Shown: piece by piece, positions 45,678-54,934 of the stretch
How the letters are laid out: every line of letters starts with the position of its first letter
Numbering within the stretch: position 1 is the stretch's first letter
Assembly: GCA_016720075.1 (NCBI GenBank)
Contig: JADJXW010000020.1
Location: 62,001 to 126,000, forward strand
DNA: 64,000 bases
Direction: 5' to 3'
From: Pseudomonadota bacterium
GTDB lineage: Bacteria; Pseudomonadota; Gammaproteobacteria; Steroidobacterales; Steroidobacteraceae
Program-made: the position numbers and the translations under genes
The notes under the pieces: model-generated
The model's database searches: none
The model's input: only the letters and a program-made list of their open reading frames with translations
Told to the model about the DNA's origin: nothing

Positions 45678-46952
45678 ATGGAAAAGAACAATCCTGCGGC
45701 ACTCGTGGCCATTGGCCTTGCTGCATTGCTGCTGGCCGCATGTTCCGGGGGCGAGGCGCCGCCGGCGGCCGAAGCCCCTGCCAGCTCCGCCGATACCGGG
45801 CCGCTCGAGACGCGCGAGCGCAACGGCATCGATTACCAGCCCGCCTTCGCGGGCCAGACCCGCGCGCCAGGCATCCGCAACGGCGACGCCATGCAGGTTC
45901 AGGTTCTGGCATCGGGCCTGACGCAGCCCTTTTCCGTCGAGCCGCTGCCCGACGGGCGGTTCCTGGTCAGCGAGAAGCCCGGGCGACTGCGCATCATCGG
46001 CATGGACGGCACGGTGTCCGCGCCCGTGGAGGGCCTGCCTGCGATTCACTACAAGGGGCAGGCCGGGCTGCTCGATGTGGCGCTGGATCCCCAGTTCGCC
46101 AGCAATCATGTGATCTATTTTTGCTACACGGAACTTCGCGGCGGCACCACTGGCGGCAATACGCTGGCGCGCGCGAGACTGCTGGAGGAAGCCGGCACGG
46201 CGAGGCTGGTGGATGTGAAGCCCATATTCCACCAGCTGCCGGATTTCGCCTCGGACCGCCAGTTGGGATCGCGCATCGTCTTCGGCAAGGACGGCAAGCT
46301 GTTTGTCACGATGGGCGAGCGCGGCGAGGAAGGTGCAGTGGGCCAGGCCCAGGACCTTCACAGCCATTTCGGCAAGGTGGTGCGCCTGAATTCCGATGGC
46401 AGCGTGCCGAAGGACAATCCCTTCGTGGGGCGCGCCGATGCCTATCCGGAAATATGGTCATGGGGCCACCGCAATGCACAGGCGGCGGACGTGGATGCCC
46501 AAACGGGCGACCTGTGGGTGATCGAGCACGGGCCGCGCGGTGGCGATGAGCTGAACCTCATCAAGCGCGGCGCCAACTATGGCTGGCCCGTGATCACCTA
46601 CGGCATCGACTATCCGGGCAACAAGGTGGGCGCCGGCATCACCTCGAAAGAGGGCATGGAGCAGCCCGTCTACTACTGGGATCCGGTGATCGCACCGTCG
46701 GGCATGTTCGTCTACCACGGCGACATGTTCCCGGAATGGAAGGGCAGCATCTTCGTCGGGGGCCTGGTGGGAATGAAGCTCGTTCGCCTGCAGATGAAGG
46801 ATGGCAAGGTGGCGGGTGAGGAATGGCTGCTGCAGGACCGGCGCAAGCGCATCCGCGATGTACAGCAGGGGCCCGATGGCGCCATCTACGTGCTGACCGA
46901 TGCGGGCGAGAATTCCGAACTGCTGCGAATTTTCCGGAGCAAGCCTGCATAG
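45678..46952 (+). CDS. PQQ-dependent aldose/sorbosone-type dehydrogenase lipoprotein
   Basis: A 424-residue lipoprotein (signal ending LLAAC, Cys22) with a six-bladed beta-propeller of the soluble glucose dehydrogenase family (YliI/Asd-like), which oxidises aldose sugars with PQQ. Family motifs: HYKGQAGLLDVALDPQF, GSRIVFGKDGKLFVTMGERG, WSWGHRNAQ, EHGPRGGDELNLI and GANYGWP. The His and Arg residues used for catalysis and PQQ binding appear in these motifs. It lies 22 bases after serS and may be read through from it. Confidence 0.88.
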   Translation: MEKNNPAALVAIGLAALLLAACSGGEAPPAAEAPASSADTGPLETRERNGIDYQPAFAGQTRAPGIRNGDAMQVQVLASGLTQPFSVEPLPDGRFLVSEKPGRLRIIGMDGTVSAPVEGLPAIHYKGQAGLLDVALDPQFASNHVIYFCYTELRGGTTGGNTLARARLLEEAGTARLVDVKPIFHQLPDFASDRQLGSRIVFGKDGKLFVTMGERGEEGAVGQAQDLHSHFGKVVRLNSDGSVPKDNPFVGRADAYPEIWSWGHRNAQAADVDAQTGDLWVIEHGPRGGDELNLIKRGANYGWPVITYGIDYPGNKVGAGITSKEGMEQPVYYWDPVIAPSGMFVYHGDMFPEWKGSIFVGGLVGMKLVRLQMKDGKVAGEEWLLQDRRKRIRDVQQGPDGAIYVLTDAGENSELLRIFRSKPA

Positions 46953-46975
46953 GCGGGACATGCGGGGAGGCCGCA

Positions 46976-47527
46976 ATGCGCTGGAACTGGCCTGGCATCG
47001 TGATGATCTGCTGCTGTGTGGCAGGTCCATTGTGTGAGGCGGCACAGCCGGCGCCGGACGCTTCCGCGACGACGGACATCACCGACGAAGTGCTGGTGCG
47101 CGGCACGCGGCTGCGCGAGCTCAAGGCGGCAATCGTCGCGGCCGAAGATCGCTTCTATGTCCGATACAACGAGCTGAACAAGGTCGACGCCTTCGATATC
47201 GAGTGCGCGACGGATGCGCACACTGGCACGAAGCTCAAGCAGCGCCGGTGTTTGACCCGGTTGCAGCTCGAAGCCCGGGCCCGCAATGCACTCGAAACCC
47301 TGCAGATGTTCCAGGAGCAGGACCTGGAGCTGACCGGAAGGCCGCCGACCACCGATCCGGAGGCCGTCTGGCTCGCGCACTTCGACGACTACCGGGACAA
47401 CATGCTTTACCTGCTGAAGATGAATCCGGACCTGCGGCGGCTGGCCAGCGAAAGTGAGAACGCGCAGAAGCGCTATGACGCCGAGCACAGGCGCAGGCTG
47501 AAAGGACGCTTGATGCTGGTCGAGTAG
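46976..47527 (+). CDS. Secreted protein of unknown function
   Basis: A 183-residue protein with a signal peptide (about residues 1-23). The mature part is helical and charged, with two Cys residues (in IECATDAH and QRRCLTRL) that may pair, and a region RGTRLRELKAAIVAAEDRFYVRYNEL. No family is recognised. GGGGAGG provides a good ribosome site. It is 23 bases after the sugar dehydrogenase, so probably co-transcribed, and it converges with dacB. Confidence 0.72.
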   Translation: MRWNWPGIVMICCCVAGPLCEAAQPAPDASATTDITDEVLVRGTRLRELKAAIVAAEDRFYVRYNELNKVDAFDIECATDAHTGTKLKQRRCLTRLQLEARARNALETLQMFQEQDLELTGRPPTTDPEAVWLAHFDDYRDNMLYLLKMNPDLRRLASESENAQKRYDAEHRRRLKGRLMLVE

Positions 47528-47531
47528 GGGC

Positions 47532-49028
47532 TCAGTAGCGCCTGAGCAGGGACGTAAGATCCGCGCGCGCGGCGCCCATCGCGCGCTCGCGTCCGACCTG
47601 TGGCATCCGTTCGCTGCCGTTCACGATGATGGCGAATGCCATCCAGCCACCGTTCTTCTTGCGCAGGTAGCCGGCGATGGCATTGACCGAGACGGGTTCG
47701 GTGAGCGAGCCGGTCTTCAGCGCCACCCGGTCCTGCCATTCATCGCTGCCGCTTTGCAGGAACTCGAATGCGGCATCGCGCGGCACGACGAAGCCGCCGT
47801 AGAAGGCGGCAAAGCGCCGACTGTCGCGGTACTGCTGCGTGAGCACGGCGATGAAGTCCTGCGCCGAAAGGCGATTGCTGGTGGTGAGGCCGCTGCCGCT
47901 GTCCAGCACCGGGACCTGCGAGTATCCAGCGCGGGGGGCAGGTGTTGCGGTGCCCTGGGGCAGCAGAACCCGGGCATCCCGCACCACGTCCTCCAGCACC
48001 TTCGATGCCTCGGATAGCGAGGCAGGCGGTGATTTCCTGCGCGCCAGTGCCACATTCATCGTCAGCACGTCGGCGATGTAGTTGTTGGACCAGCGCATCA
48101 TCCGGCCCAGCTGCTCCTGGAGTGGCACGCTGTCCACGCTGGCCAGCACCTGGCTGGCCGCCGGCACCGCCAGCGTGGTTTCGACACCGCCGGCAATGTT
48201 CACCCCTGTCTGCAACAGGATGCCGCGCAGGATCTGTCCGGCCCCCAGCGCCGGATCAGACATGGCGCGATGCACCTGGCGGACCTCGCCGCTGGCGATG
48301 CCACCGCCCACATCGATTCGATCGCCACTGTCATCGGTGGTGCGGTCGATGCGTGGCGTGCCACCCTGGCCCGACACCACGCGGCCGGTGAGGGCGATGG
48401 GCAACTCGCCCGACGCGCAGCCGCCCACGAGCGCGGGCATTCCGGGCGCCTGGCCGCGAACCGCGATGCACCAGCTGCCATAGTTCACGCCGATGGCGCT
48501 CGGCGCGGCGTTGTAGGCTCGAGCGCTGCGTCGCAGCGCTCGGCAGCGATCGATGGTGTCGCATCCCAGTTCGCCAAACGGCGCGCGTTCGACCAGCACG
48601 CGGCCAGTTACCTGCTTCAGGCCCGCGGCGCGAAGCTGCGCGGCCAGGCCCCACAGCGTGGTTTCATCCAGCGTCGCATCCCCGCTGCCGCGCACCACCA
48701 GATCCCCGCGCAGAACGCCTTCGCGCGGAGCCGTTGCCGAGCGCAGTTCGGTGCGGAAGGTCTTGTCGGGGGGCCAGGTCGACAGCGCCGCCGCGGACAC
48801 CATGATCTTGGATACCGAGGCGGGCGTCAGGCGTGTGTCGGCGTTCAGCGTGGCCAGTGCGCGGTTGCTGTCGAGGTCCCATACTGCCGCGCTGACGCCC
48901 GCGCCCTGGGAGGCCAGTTGCGACAACTGCTCAAGCCTGTCCCCGGAGGGAACAGCCGGCTCGGCGGCGGGCAAGATCGCCGCGAAGCCCAGCAGCGCGC
49001 TCAGCAGCAGCCGTTGATGCAGCTCCAC
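47532..49028 (-). CDS. dacB: D-alanyl-D-alanine carboxypeptidase/endopeptidase (PBP4, S13)
   Basis: A 498-residue periplasmic class C penicillin-binding protein that trims peptidoglycan stem peptides and cuts cross-links. Signal peptide about residues 1-22; the active-site motifs are Ser71-x-x-Lys74 (SVSK), Ser314-Asn315-Asn316 (SNN) and Lys438-Thr439-Gly440 (KTG), with the S13-type inserted domain between the first two. Its start overlaps the end of the YbdD-like gene by 28 bases, an unusual coupling with cstA-ybdD. Confidence 0.94.
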   Translation of the reverse strand: MELHQRLLLSALLGFAAILPAAEPAVPSGDRLEQLSQLASQGAGVSAAVWDLDSNRALATLNADTRLTPASVSKIMVSAAALSTWPPDKTFRTELRSATAPREGVLRGDLVVRGSGDATLDETTLWGLAAQLRAAGLKQVTGRVLVERAPFGELGCDTIDRCRALRRSARAYNAAPSAIGVNYGSWCIAVRGQAPGMPALVGGCASGELPIALTGRVVSGQGGTPRIDRTTDDSGDRIDVGGGIASGEVRQVHRAMSDPALGAGQILRGILLQTGVNIAGGVETTLAVPAASQVLASVDSVPLQEQLGRMMRWSNNYIADVLTMNVALARRKSPPASLSEASKVLEDVVRDARVLLPQGTATPAPRAGYSQVPVLDSGSGLTTSNRLSAQDFIAVLTQQYRDSRRFAAFYGGFVVPRDAAFEFLQSGSDEWQDRVALKTGSLTEPVSVNAIAGYLRKKNGGWMAFAIIVNGSERMPQVGRERAMGAARADLTSLLRRY

Positions 49029-49204
49029 TTCTGTTCCATCTGTGCCTGGTAGAACGCCCGCGCGGAAAGCGGCGCCTCGTCGGGCGCGGTGCGGGTCATG
49101 TGCGCGACATATTTTTCGTAGGCGTCGTCGCCGGTCACGCCCCTCAGCAGGGAAAGCCCCGCCGAAAGGAACTGCCGTACGTGTTTCGTGCCCGTTGCGT
49201 CCAT
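49001..49204 (-). CDS. YbdD/YjiX family small protein
   Basis: A 67-residue protein of the YbdD/YjiX family, which always accompanies CstA/BtsT transporters. The family pattern LLRGVTGDDAYEKYVAH and the Cys-rich end WSCINGCC are present. Recent work on relatives suggests a role in transporter activity. It starts 5 bases after cstA ends and overlaps dacB. Confidence 0.88.
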   Translation of the reverse strand: MDATGTKHVRQFLSAGLSLLRGVTGDDAYEKYVAHMTRTAPDEAPLSARAFYQAQMEQKWSCINGCC

Positions 49205-49208
49205 GATT

Positions 49209-51284
49209 TCAGTGGGAGCGCGGCAGCGCCGAGCCGTCGAGCTTGGTTGCCGCGTAGGGCGCCTCGGAGCTGGCGGGTACGGGTTTGCCTGCCAGGAAGC
49301 GCGCGCTGATGCGCAGCATCTCGATGATCACGATCCACATGATCAGCAGGAACAGGGCCGTCAACCAGCCATCCAGTTGCTGGTTGAAGATCAGCGTGGG
49401 CGCAGCCTTCAGGCGCTCCGGTGCCAGCGTGCCGGCCGCCACCTGATCCTTCAACGCGTTGGCCGCGGCAAAGAAGCCGAGCTTCGCATCGGTGCTGAAG
49501 ATCTTCTGGAAGGCCGCCGTGGTCGTGACCACCGCGATCCAGCTCAGCGGCAGGGCGGTCACCCACACATACCGCACCTTGCCCGACTTGATCAGGATGC
49601 CGCAGGCCACTGTAAGCGCGATGGCCGCCAGCATCTGATTCGCGATTCCGAACAGCGGCCAGAGGATGTTGATGCCGCCGTTCGGGTCGATCACGCCCAC
49701 GTAAAGGAAATACCCCCAGCCGGCCACGATCAGCGTCGAGGAGATCACCACCGATGGGTACCAGGACGTGCGCCCCATCGCGGGCCAGATCTGACCCAGC
49801 GCGTCCTGCACCATGAAGCGGCCGACACGTGTGCCGGCATCCACCGTGGTCAGGATGAAGATGGCCTCGAACATGATGGCGAAGTGGTACCACAGCGCGA
49901 TCAGCCCCTGGCCGAAGGCCGAGCTGAAGATGCTGGCCATGCCGACCGCCAGTGAAGGCGCTCCGCCGGTGCGGGCAAAGAGCGTGCTTTCGCCCATTTC
50001 CTTCGCCAACGTCTGCATCTGCTCGAGGGTCACGGCAAAGCGCGGATCCCACGCGGATATCGTGGCAACAGCGGCCTCGGGCGAACCGCCGACGGCGCCC
50101 AGTCCGGTATTGATGGCAAAGTAAACGCCGGGATCCAGCAGCGTGGCGGAAATGACCGCCATGATGCCGACGAAGGATTCAATGGCCATGCTGCCGTAAC
50201 CGACCAGCCGGATATCCGCTTCGTTGGCCAGCATCTTGGGCGTGGTGCCGCTTGAAACCAGCGCATGGAAGCCCGAGAGGGCGCCGCAGGCAATCGTGAT
50301 GAAGACGAACGGGAAGATCTTGCCCGCGAAAATGGGGCCGGTGCCATCGGTGGCGAAGCGGGTCAGCGCCGGCATCTTGATGTCGGGATGGATGAGGATG
50401 ATGGCCACGGCCAGCAGCACCACCACGCCGATCTTGAGGAAGGTGGAGATGTAGTCGCGCGGCGCGAGCAGCACCCACACCGGCAGGATGGCCGCGATCC
50501 AGCCGTAACCGATCACGAAGCCGGCCAGCGGCACGCCTTCCCAGTCGAACCACTGCCTCAAGGTGGCATGGTCGTTGAGCCAGCCACCCATCACTACGGC
50601 CAGCAGCAGTAGCACCAGGCCCAGCACAGAGCCTTCCAGCACCTTGCCGGGCCGCCAGTGGCGCATGAAATAGCCCACGACGATGGCGATCGGGATCGTC
50701 GCGAAGACCGTGAACGTGGCCCAGGGGCTGTGCCGCATCGCGTTGACGATGACCAGGCCCAGCACGGCGATGATGATGACCACGATCATCAGCGTGCCCA
50801 GCACCGCGGCGGTGCCGCCCACGGCGCCCAGTTCATCCCGCGCCATCTGGCCCAGGCTCTTGCCATTGCGGCGCGTGGACATGAACAGGATGGTCATGTC
50901 CTGCACGCACCCGCCGAGCACGGCGCCCACCAGCAGCCACAGCGTGCCGGGCAGGTAGCCGAACTGCATGGCCAGCGTCGGGCCGACCAGCGGGCCGGCG
51001 CCGGCGATGGCCGCGAAGTGGTGGCCGAAGACCACCCAGCGATGCGTGGGCAGGAAGTCGCGACCGTTGTTCAGGCGCTCGGCAGGCGTGGCGCGCGTCT
51101 TGTCGACGACGAAGACCCGGGTCTCGATCCACTTGGCGTAGAAACGGTAGCCCAGCAGGTACACGCAGACGGCGGCCGTCACGATCCACAGGGAGTTGAT
51201 CGGCTCGTCACGCTGTAGCGCGATGCCGGCCATGGCCAGGCCACCGATGACCGCCAGCAGAGCCCCGAAAAGCTTCGCAAACAT
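49209..51284 (-). CDS. cstA: Carbon starvation protein CstA (pyruvate/peptide transporter family)
   Basis: A 691-residue polytopic inner-membrane transporter with many hydrophobic segments and the CstA signature (HHFAAIAGAGPLVGPTLAMQFGYLPG) and the second conserved region (ACGALSGFHALVSSGTTPKML). Members (CstA, BtsT) import pyruvate and perhaps peptides in carbon-poor conditions. It is followed by its small partner and divergent from the thiamine-diphosphate enzyme gene. Confidence 0.94.
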   Translation of the reverse strand: MFAKLFGALLAVIGGLAMAGIALQRDEPINSLWIVTAAVCVYLLGYRFYAKWIETRVFVVDKTRATPAERLNNGRDFLPTHRWVVFGHHFAAIAGAGPLVGPTLAMQFGYLPGTLWLLVGAVLGGCVQDMTILFMSTRRNGKSLGQMARDELGAVGGTAAVLGTLMIVVIIIAVLGLVIVNAMRHSPWATFTVFATIPIAIVVGYFMRHWRPGKVLEGSVLGLVLLLLAVVMGGWLNDHATLRQWFDWEGVPLAGFVIGYGWIAAILPVWVLLAPRDYISTFLKIGVVVLLAVAIILIHPDIKMPALTRFATDGTGPIFAGKIFPFVFITIACGALSGFHALVSSGTTPKMLANEADIRLVGYGSMAIESFVGIMAVISATLLDPGVYFAINTGLGAVGGSPEAAVATISAWDPRFAVTLEQMQTLAKEMGESTLFARTGGAPSLAVGMASIFSSAFGQGLIALWYHFAIMFEAIFILTTVDAGTRVGRFMVQDALGQIWPAMGRTSWYPSVVISSTLIVAGWGYFLYVGVIDPNGGINILWPLFGIANQMLAAIALTVACGILIKSGKVRYVWVTALPLSWIAVVTTTAAFQKIFSTDAKLGFFAAANALKDQVAAGTLAPERLKAAPTLIFNQQLDGWLTALFLLIMWIVIIEMLRISARFLAGKPVPASSEAPYAATKLDGSALPRSH

Positions 51285-51483
51285 GATTCTGGTTCTGCCC
51301 CCCTGAAGACAGGCCGGGAGTGTCGCAGGATCGCCGCCTTCAGGCCAACCTCGGCCTTGCGATGGCGTGGATTCGCTGTCCGAATGGTTGCGGGCAGCAG
51401 CGATGTTGTGTATCCGGCCTGGAAGGGGTATTTATGCGGCGCCGGTAAGTAGTTATCTCCGGCCAGAACCAATGGGGTATTCG

Positions 51484-53154
51484 ATGAACGTCGGGCAAGT
51501 CACGGCACAGGTCTTGAAGCTGGAGGGCGTCGAGTACCTCCTTACCTATCCTCTGAATCCGCTCACCGAACGCTGCGCGGAAGTGGATATCCGCCCGATC
51601 GTCGTGCGCCAGGAGCGCATCGGCGTGCATATGGCCGATGCCATCAGCCGCCTGTCGTCGGGCGACAAGGTGGGCGTGTTCGCCTGCCAGGAAGGCCCGG
51701 GCATCGAGAATGCCTTTGGCGCCGTCGCCCAGTGCTGGTCCGAAGGCGTTCCGCTGGTGGTGTTCCCCAGTGGCGGCGGCTCCTATGTGAAGCCGGCGTT
51801 CAATTCCACGCTGAACTTCCAGCACATCACCAAGCATGCCGAGGTCGTCACGCGGCCCGAGCAGATCATCCCGGCGCTGCGCCGCGCCTTCAGCATCGCG
51901 CGCCAAGGTCGTCCGGGCCCGGTGCTCATCGAAGTGGCCGGCATCTGGGGCGCCGAAGTCCCGGGCAGCGACTCGGTGGCCGCGCTCAACTACACGCCGA
52001 CGCGTCGCTACCGCACCGCGCCGGACCCGAAGGATGTCGATGCCGCCGCCGCCGCGCTGATCGCCGCCAAGCGTCCGCTGATCTACGTGGGGCAGGGCGT
52101 GCACTACGCCAAGGCCTGGGATGAACTGAAGGCCGTGTGCGAACTGGTCGAGGCGCCGGTGTGCTCCAGCCTCGAGGGCAAGAGCGCCTTCCCTGAAACC
52201 CATCCGCTGGCGATCGGCTCGGGTGGCCCGACCATGTCGCGCGCCGTGGCCGCCAACGTGGCCGAATCCGATGTGGTGTTCGGCGCCGGCGCCAGCTTCA
52301 CGCAGACGGGCTTCGGCATCCAGTTCCCGCGCGACAACAAGACCTTCATCCACAACACCATCGATCCGCACGATATCGACAAGAACATCCCGGCCAAGTA
52401 CGCGATGGTCGGTGATTCGAAGCTGGCGCTGGGCATGCTGCGCGACGCGCTGAAGGATCGGCTGAAGAAGCCGCGGGGCCTCACGCCGGCCGTGGCCGCT
52501 CGCACCAAGGAGCTGAACGCGCCCTGGCTCGCCGAGTGGATGCCGCGCCTGACCAGCGATTCGAAGCCGCTGTCGCCGTACCGCGTGATCTGGGACCTGA
52601 TGAACATCGCCGACGTGGCCAACACCGTCATCACGCACGATGCCGGCAGTCCGCGCGACGAGCTCTCGCCGTTCTGGAAATCCACCACGCCGCTGTCGTA
52701 CCTGGGCTGGGGCAAGTCCACGCAACTGGGCTACGGCCTGGGCCTTGCGATGGGCGCCAAGCTCGCCCACCCGGAGAAGCTCTGCATGAACATGTGGGGC
52801 GATGCGGCCATCGGCATGACGGGCATGGACATCGAGACCTGCGCGCGCGCGAAGATCCCGATCATGTCCATCCTGTTCAACAACTTCGCCATGGCGATGG
52901 AGTTCGACGCGATGGACTACTCGCGCAAGAAATACGGCTCCACCGACATCTCGGGCAACTACTCCGAGTTCGCCAAGGCGCTGGGCTGCTACAGCGAGCG
53001 CGTGACCGAGCCCACGCAGATCGCCCATGCGCTGCTCAATGGCATCAACGCCACCAAGGAAGGCAAACCGGTGCTGCTGGAGTTCATCACCACGCAGGAC
53101 AAGGTGTATTCGCGTCCGCAGCGGGGCGGTTACCGCGGTGGCTCGAACTCCTGA
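51484..53154 (+). CDS. Thiamine-diphosphate-dependent enzyme (acetolactate synthase-like), substrate unknown
   Basis: A 556-residue enzyme with the three-domain fold of acetolactate synthase and related 2-oxoacid decarboxylases/carboligases. The catalytic Glu44 is in RQERIGVH and the TPP-binding motif runs from Gly-Asp440 (WGDAAIG) to Asn466-Asn467 (FNN), with the expected spacing. No ilvN partner is nearby, so it is not the biosynthetic enzyme. The neighbours (CstA, lactate permease, a GlcG/HbpS-like protein) suggest action on pyruvate, lactate-derived or similar carboxylates; this is inference. ATGs at 51472 and 51484 are both possible starts. Confidence 0.8.
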   Translation: MNVGQVTAQVLKLEGVEYLLTYPLNPLTERCAEVDIRPIVVRQERIGVHMADAISRLSSGDKVGVFACQEGPGIENAFGAVAQCWSEGVPLVVFPSGGGSYVKPAFNSTLNFQHITKHAEVVTRPEQIIPALRRAFSIARQGRPGPVLIEVAGIWGAEVPGSDSVAALNYTPTRRYRTAPDPKDVDAAAAALIAAKRPLIYVGQGVHYAKAWDELKAVCELVEAPVCSSLEGKSAFPETHPLAIGSGGPTMSRAVAANVAESDVVFGAGASFTQTGFGIQFPRDNKTFIHNTIDPHDIDKNIPAKYAMVGDSKLALGMLRDALKDRLKKPRGLTPAVAARTKELNAPWLAEWMPRLTSDSKPLSPYRVIWDLMNIADVANTVITHDAGSPRDELSPFWKSTTPLSYLGWGKSTQLGYGLGLAMGAKLAHPEKLCMNMWGDAAIGMTGMDIETCARAKIPIMSILFNNFAMAMEFDAMDYSRKKYGSTDISGNYSEFAKALGCYSERVTEPTQIAHALLNGINATKEGKPVLLEFITTQDKVYSRPQRGGYRGGSNS

Positions 53155-53185
53155 GCCAGCGCTGCAGGCAATGCCGATAGTGGGC

Positions 53186-53204
53186 GGCCCGCCATTGGCG
53201 GGCC
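53186..53204 (+). terminator. Hairpin after the thiamine-diphosphate enzyme gene
   Basis: A perfect 8-bp stem (GGCCCGCC / GGCGGGCC, loop ATT), 31 bases past the stop, extended by an imperfect GTGGG/CCCAC outer pairing. No T-run. Confidence 0.4.
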
Positions 53205-53269
53205 GTTACCCACTGATTCAGGGATGACGTCGAAAAACAACTAGCCTTCTCTTCGGGGATCTCAAACTC

Positions 53270-54877
53270 ATGTGGCAACAGAACTATCTGCCGGTAGCGG
53301 ACAACCTTGGCCTCTCGGCACTGCTGGCCGCGCTGCCGATCTTCATGCTGCTGCTGCTGATCGGCGTCCTGCGCAAACCGGCCTGGGTCGCGGCACTTGC
53401 GGGTCTCGCGACGGCGGCACTGGTTGCGCTGTTCGTCTATGGCATGCCGATCGGACTCGTGGCCAGTTCAGCCTCGATGGGCGCGTCGTTCGGCCTGTTC
53501 CCCATCGGCTGGATCGTGTTCTGGGCCGTCGTGCTCTACCGCATCACCGCCGACACCGGCAACTTCGAGATCATCAAGGATTCCATCGGCGGACTCACCG
53601 CCGACCGGCGCCTGCAGGCGCTGCTGATCGCCTTTGCGCTCGGCGCGTTCATCGAGGGTGCGGCGGGCTTCGGCACGCCGGTCGCGGTGGCCGCCGCCAT
53701 GCTCACGGGCCTGGGTTTCTCGCCGTTCTACGCCGCCGGCATCTGCCTGCTCGCCAACACCGCGCCGGTCGCCTTCGGTTCGATCGGCGTGCCGGTCACG
53801 ACGCTGGCGAGCGTGACGGGCCTGCCGGAACTGGAGCTCTCCGCCTGGGTCGGTCGCATCTGCGCGCCCGTGTCGGTGTTCGTGCCGGCCTATCTGGTGC
53901 TCGTGATGGGCGGCTGGAAGGGGCTCAAGGGCGTGCTGCCCGCGGCGATCGTTGCCGGCGTCTCCTTCGCATCGATGCAGTTGTTCGTGTCGAACAAGAT
54001 CGGCCCGCAACTGGTAGACATCATGGCCGCGCTCACCGCGATCATCGCGATGGTCGTGCTGCTCAAGGTCTGGCATCCGAAAGACAAGTTCGTGCTGGCC
54101 GGCGAGCATGAAGCCGTTCTGCACGTCCAGCAGCACGGCTTCGGCCGCACGGTGCTCGGCTGGTCACCGTACCTCTACCTGGTAGTGCTGGTGCTGATCT
54201 GGGGCAGCGGCGTCATCAAGGGACCGCTCAACAGCGTGACGATGGCCATCGAATGGCCGGGCCTGCACAACCTCGTGATGCGTGGCGCGCCGGTCGTGGC
54301 CGAGCCCACCCCCTATGCCGCAGTGTTCAGCCTCAACTGGCTCGCCGCCGGCGGCACTGCCTGCGCCTTCGCGACGATGCTCGCCGCGATCACGTTCCGC
54401 ATGTCGTTCGCCCAGTATTTCGGGGTCATCGGCAAGGTGGCGAAGCAGCTGGGCTTCTCGCTGCTCACGATCGCCACGGTGCTGGCCCTGTCCTACCTGA
54501 TGAACTACAGCGGAGCGACCACGACGCTCGGACTGGCCTTCGCCGTCACCGGGGCGCTGTTCCCATTCTTCAGCGCAATGCTGGGGTGGCTGGCGGTGTT
54601 CCTCACCGGTAGCGACACTTCGGCGAACGCGCTGTTCGGCAACCTGCAGGTCGTCACCGCCAATTCGCTGGGGCTTGATCCGGCGCTGATGGCGTCGGCC
54701 AATTCATCCGGTGGCGTGATGGGCAAGATGATCAGCCTGCAGAGCCTGGCGGTCGCGGTGGCGGCCACGGGCATGGCGCGCAGCGAGGAAGGCCGGCTGT
54801 TCCGCTTCACGTTCAAGCACAGCGTGTTCCTGGGCAGCGTGCTGGGCGTGATCACGATGATCTACGCCTACATCTGA
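53270..54877 (+). CDS. lctP: L-lactate permease family transporter
   Basis: A 535-residue polytopic inner-membrane protein of the LctP (LldP/GlcA) family, which imports lactate or glycolate with protons. Typical motifs are GAFIEGAAGFGTPVAVAAAML, FGSIGVPVTTLA and LTGSDTSANALFGNLQ. A 12-13 helix pattern is visible. It is 115 bases after the thiamine-diphosphate enzyme and in the same direction, with a hairpin between. Confidence 0.95.
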   Translation: MWQQNYLPVADNLGLSALLAALPIFMLLLLIGVLRKPAWVAALAGLATAALVALFVYGMPIGLVASSASMGASFGLFPIGWIVFWAVVLYRITADTGNFEIIKDSIGGLTADRRLQALLIAFALGAFIEGAAGFGTPVAVAAAMLTGLGFSPFYAAGICLLANTAPVAFGSIGVPVTTLASVTGLPELELSAWVGRICAPVSVFVPAYLVLVMGGWKGLKGVLPAAIVAGVSFASMQLFVSNKIGPQLVDIMAALTAIIAMVVLLKVWHPKDKFVLAGEHEAVLHVQQHGFGRTVLGWSPYLYLVVLVLIWGSGVIKGPLNSVTMAIEWPGLHNLVMRGAPVVAEPTPYAAVFSLNWLAAGGTACAFATMLAAITFRMSFAQYFGVIGKVAKQLGFSLLTIATVLALSYLMNYSGATTTLGLAFAVTGALFPFFSAMLGWLAVFLTGSDTSANALFGNLQVVTANSLGLDPALMASANSSGGVMGKMISLQSLAVAVAATGMARSEEGRLFRFTFKHSVFLGSVLGVITMIYAYI

Positions 54878-54887
54878 CGCGACCCGC

Positions 54888-54918
54888 GGAGCCCGGGCAG
54901 GAACCCGGGCTCCGTTTG
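54888..54918 (+). terminator. Terminator-like hairpin after lctP
   Basis: A perfect 10-bp stem (GGAGCCCGGG / CCCGGGCTCC, six-base loop) starts 10 bases after the lctP stop and is followed by GTTTGG. It separates lctP from a convergent gene. Confidence 0.6.
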
Positions 54919-54934
54919 GCTCCCGACCCGGGGC

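Noticed and set aside
51376..51384. A further CTGTCCGAA, the inverse of the internal-loop strand of the clpA/infA hairpins
   Set aside because: The flanks do not form the outer stem and AACTT is missing, so a chance match.
51484..53154. Acetolactate synthase large subunit IlvB/IlvI
   Set aside because: No small subunit or branched-chain genes are nearby, and the sequence around the active site differs from the biosynthetic type.
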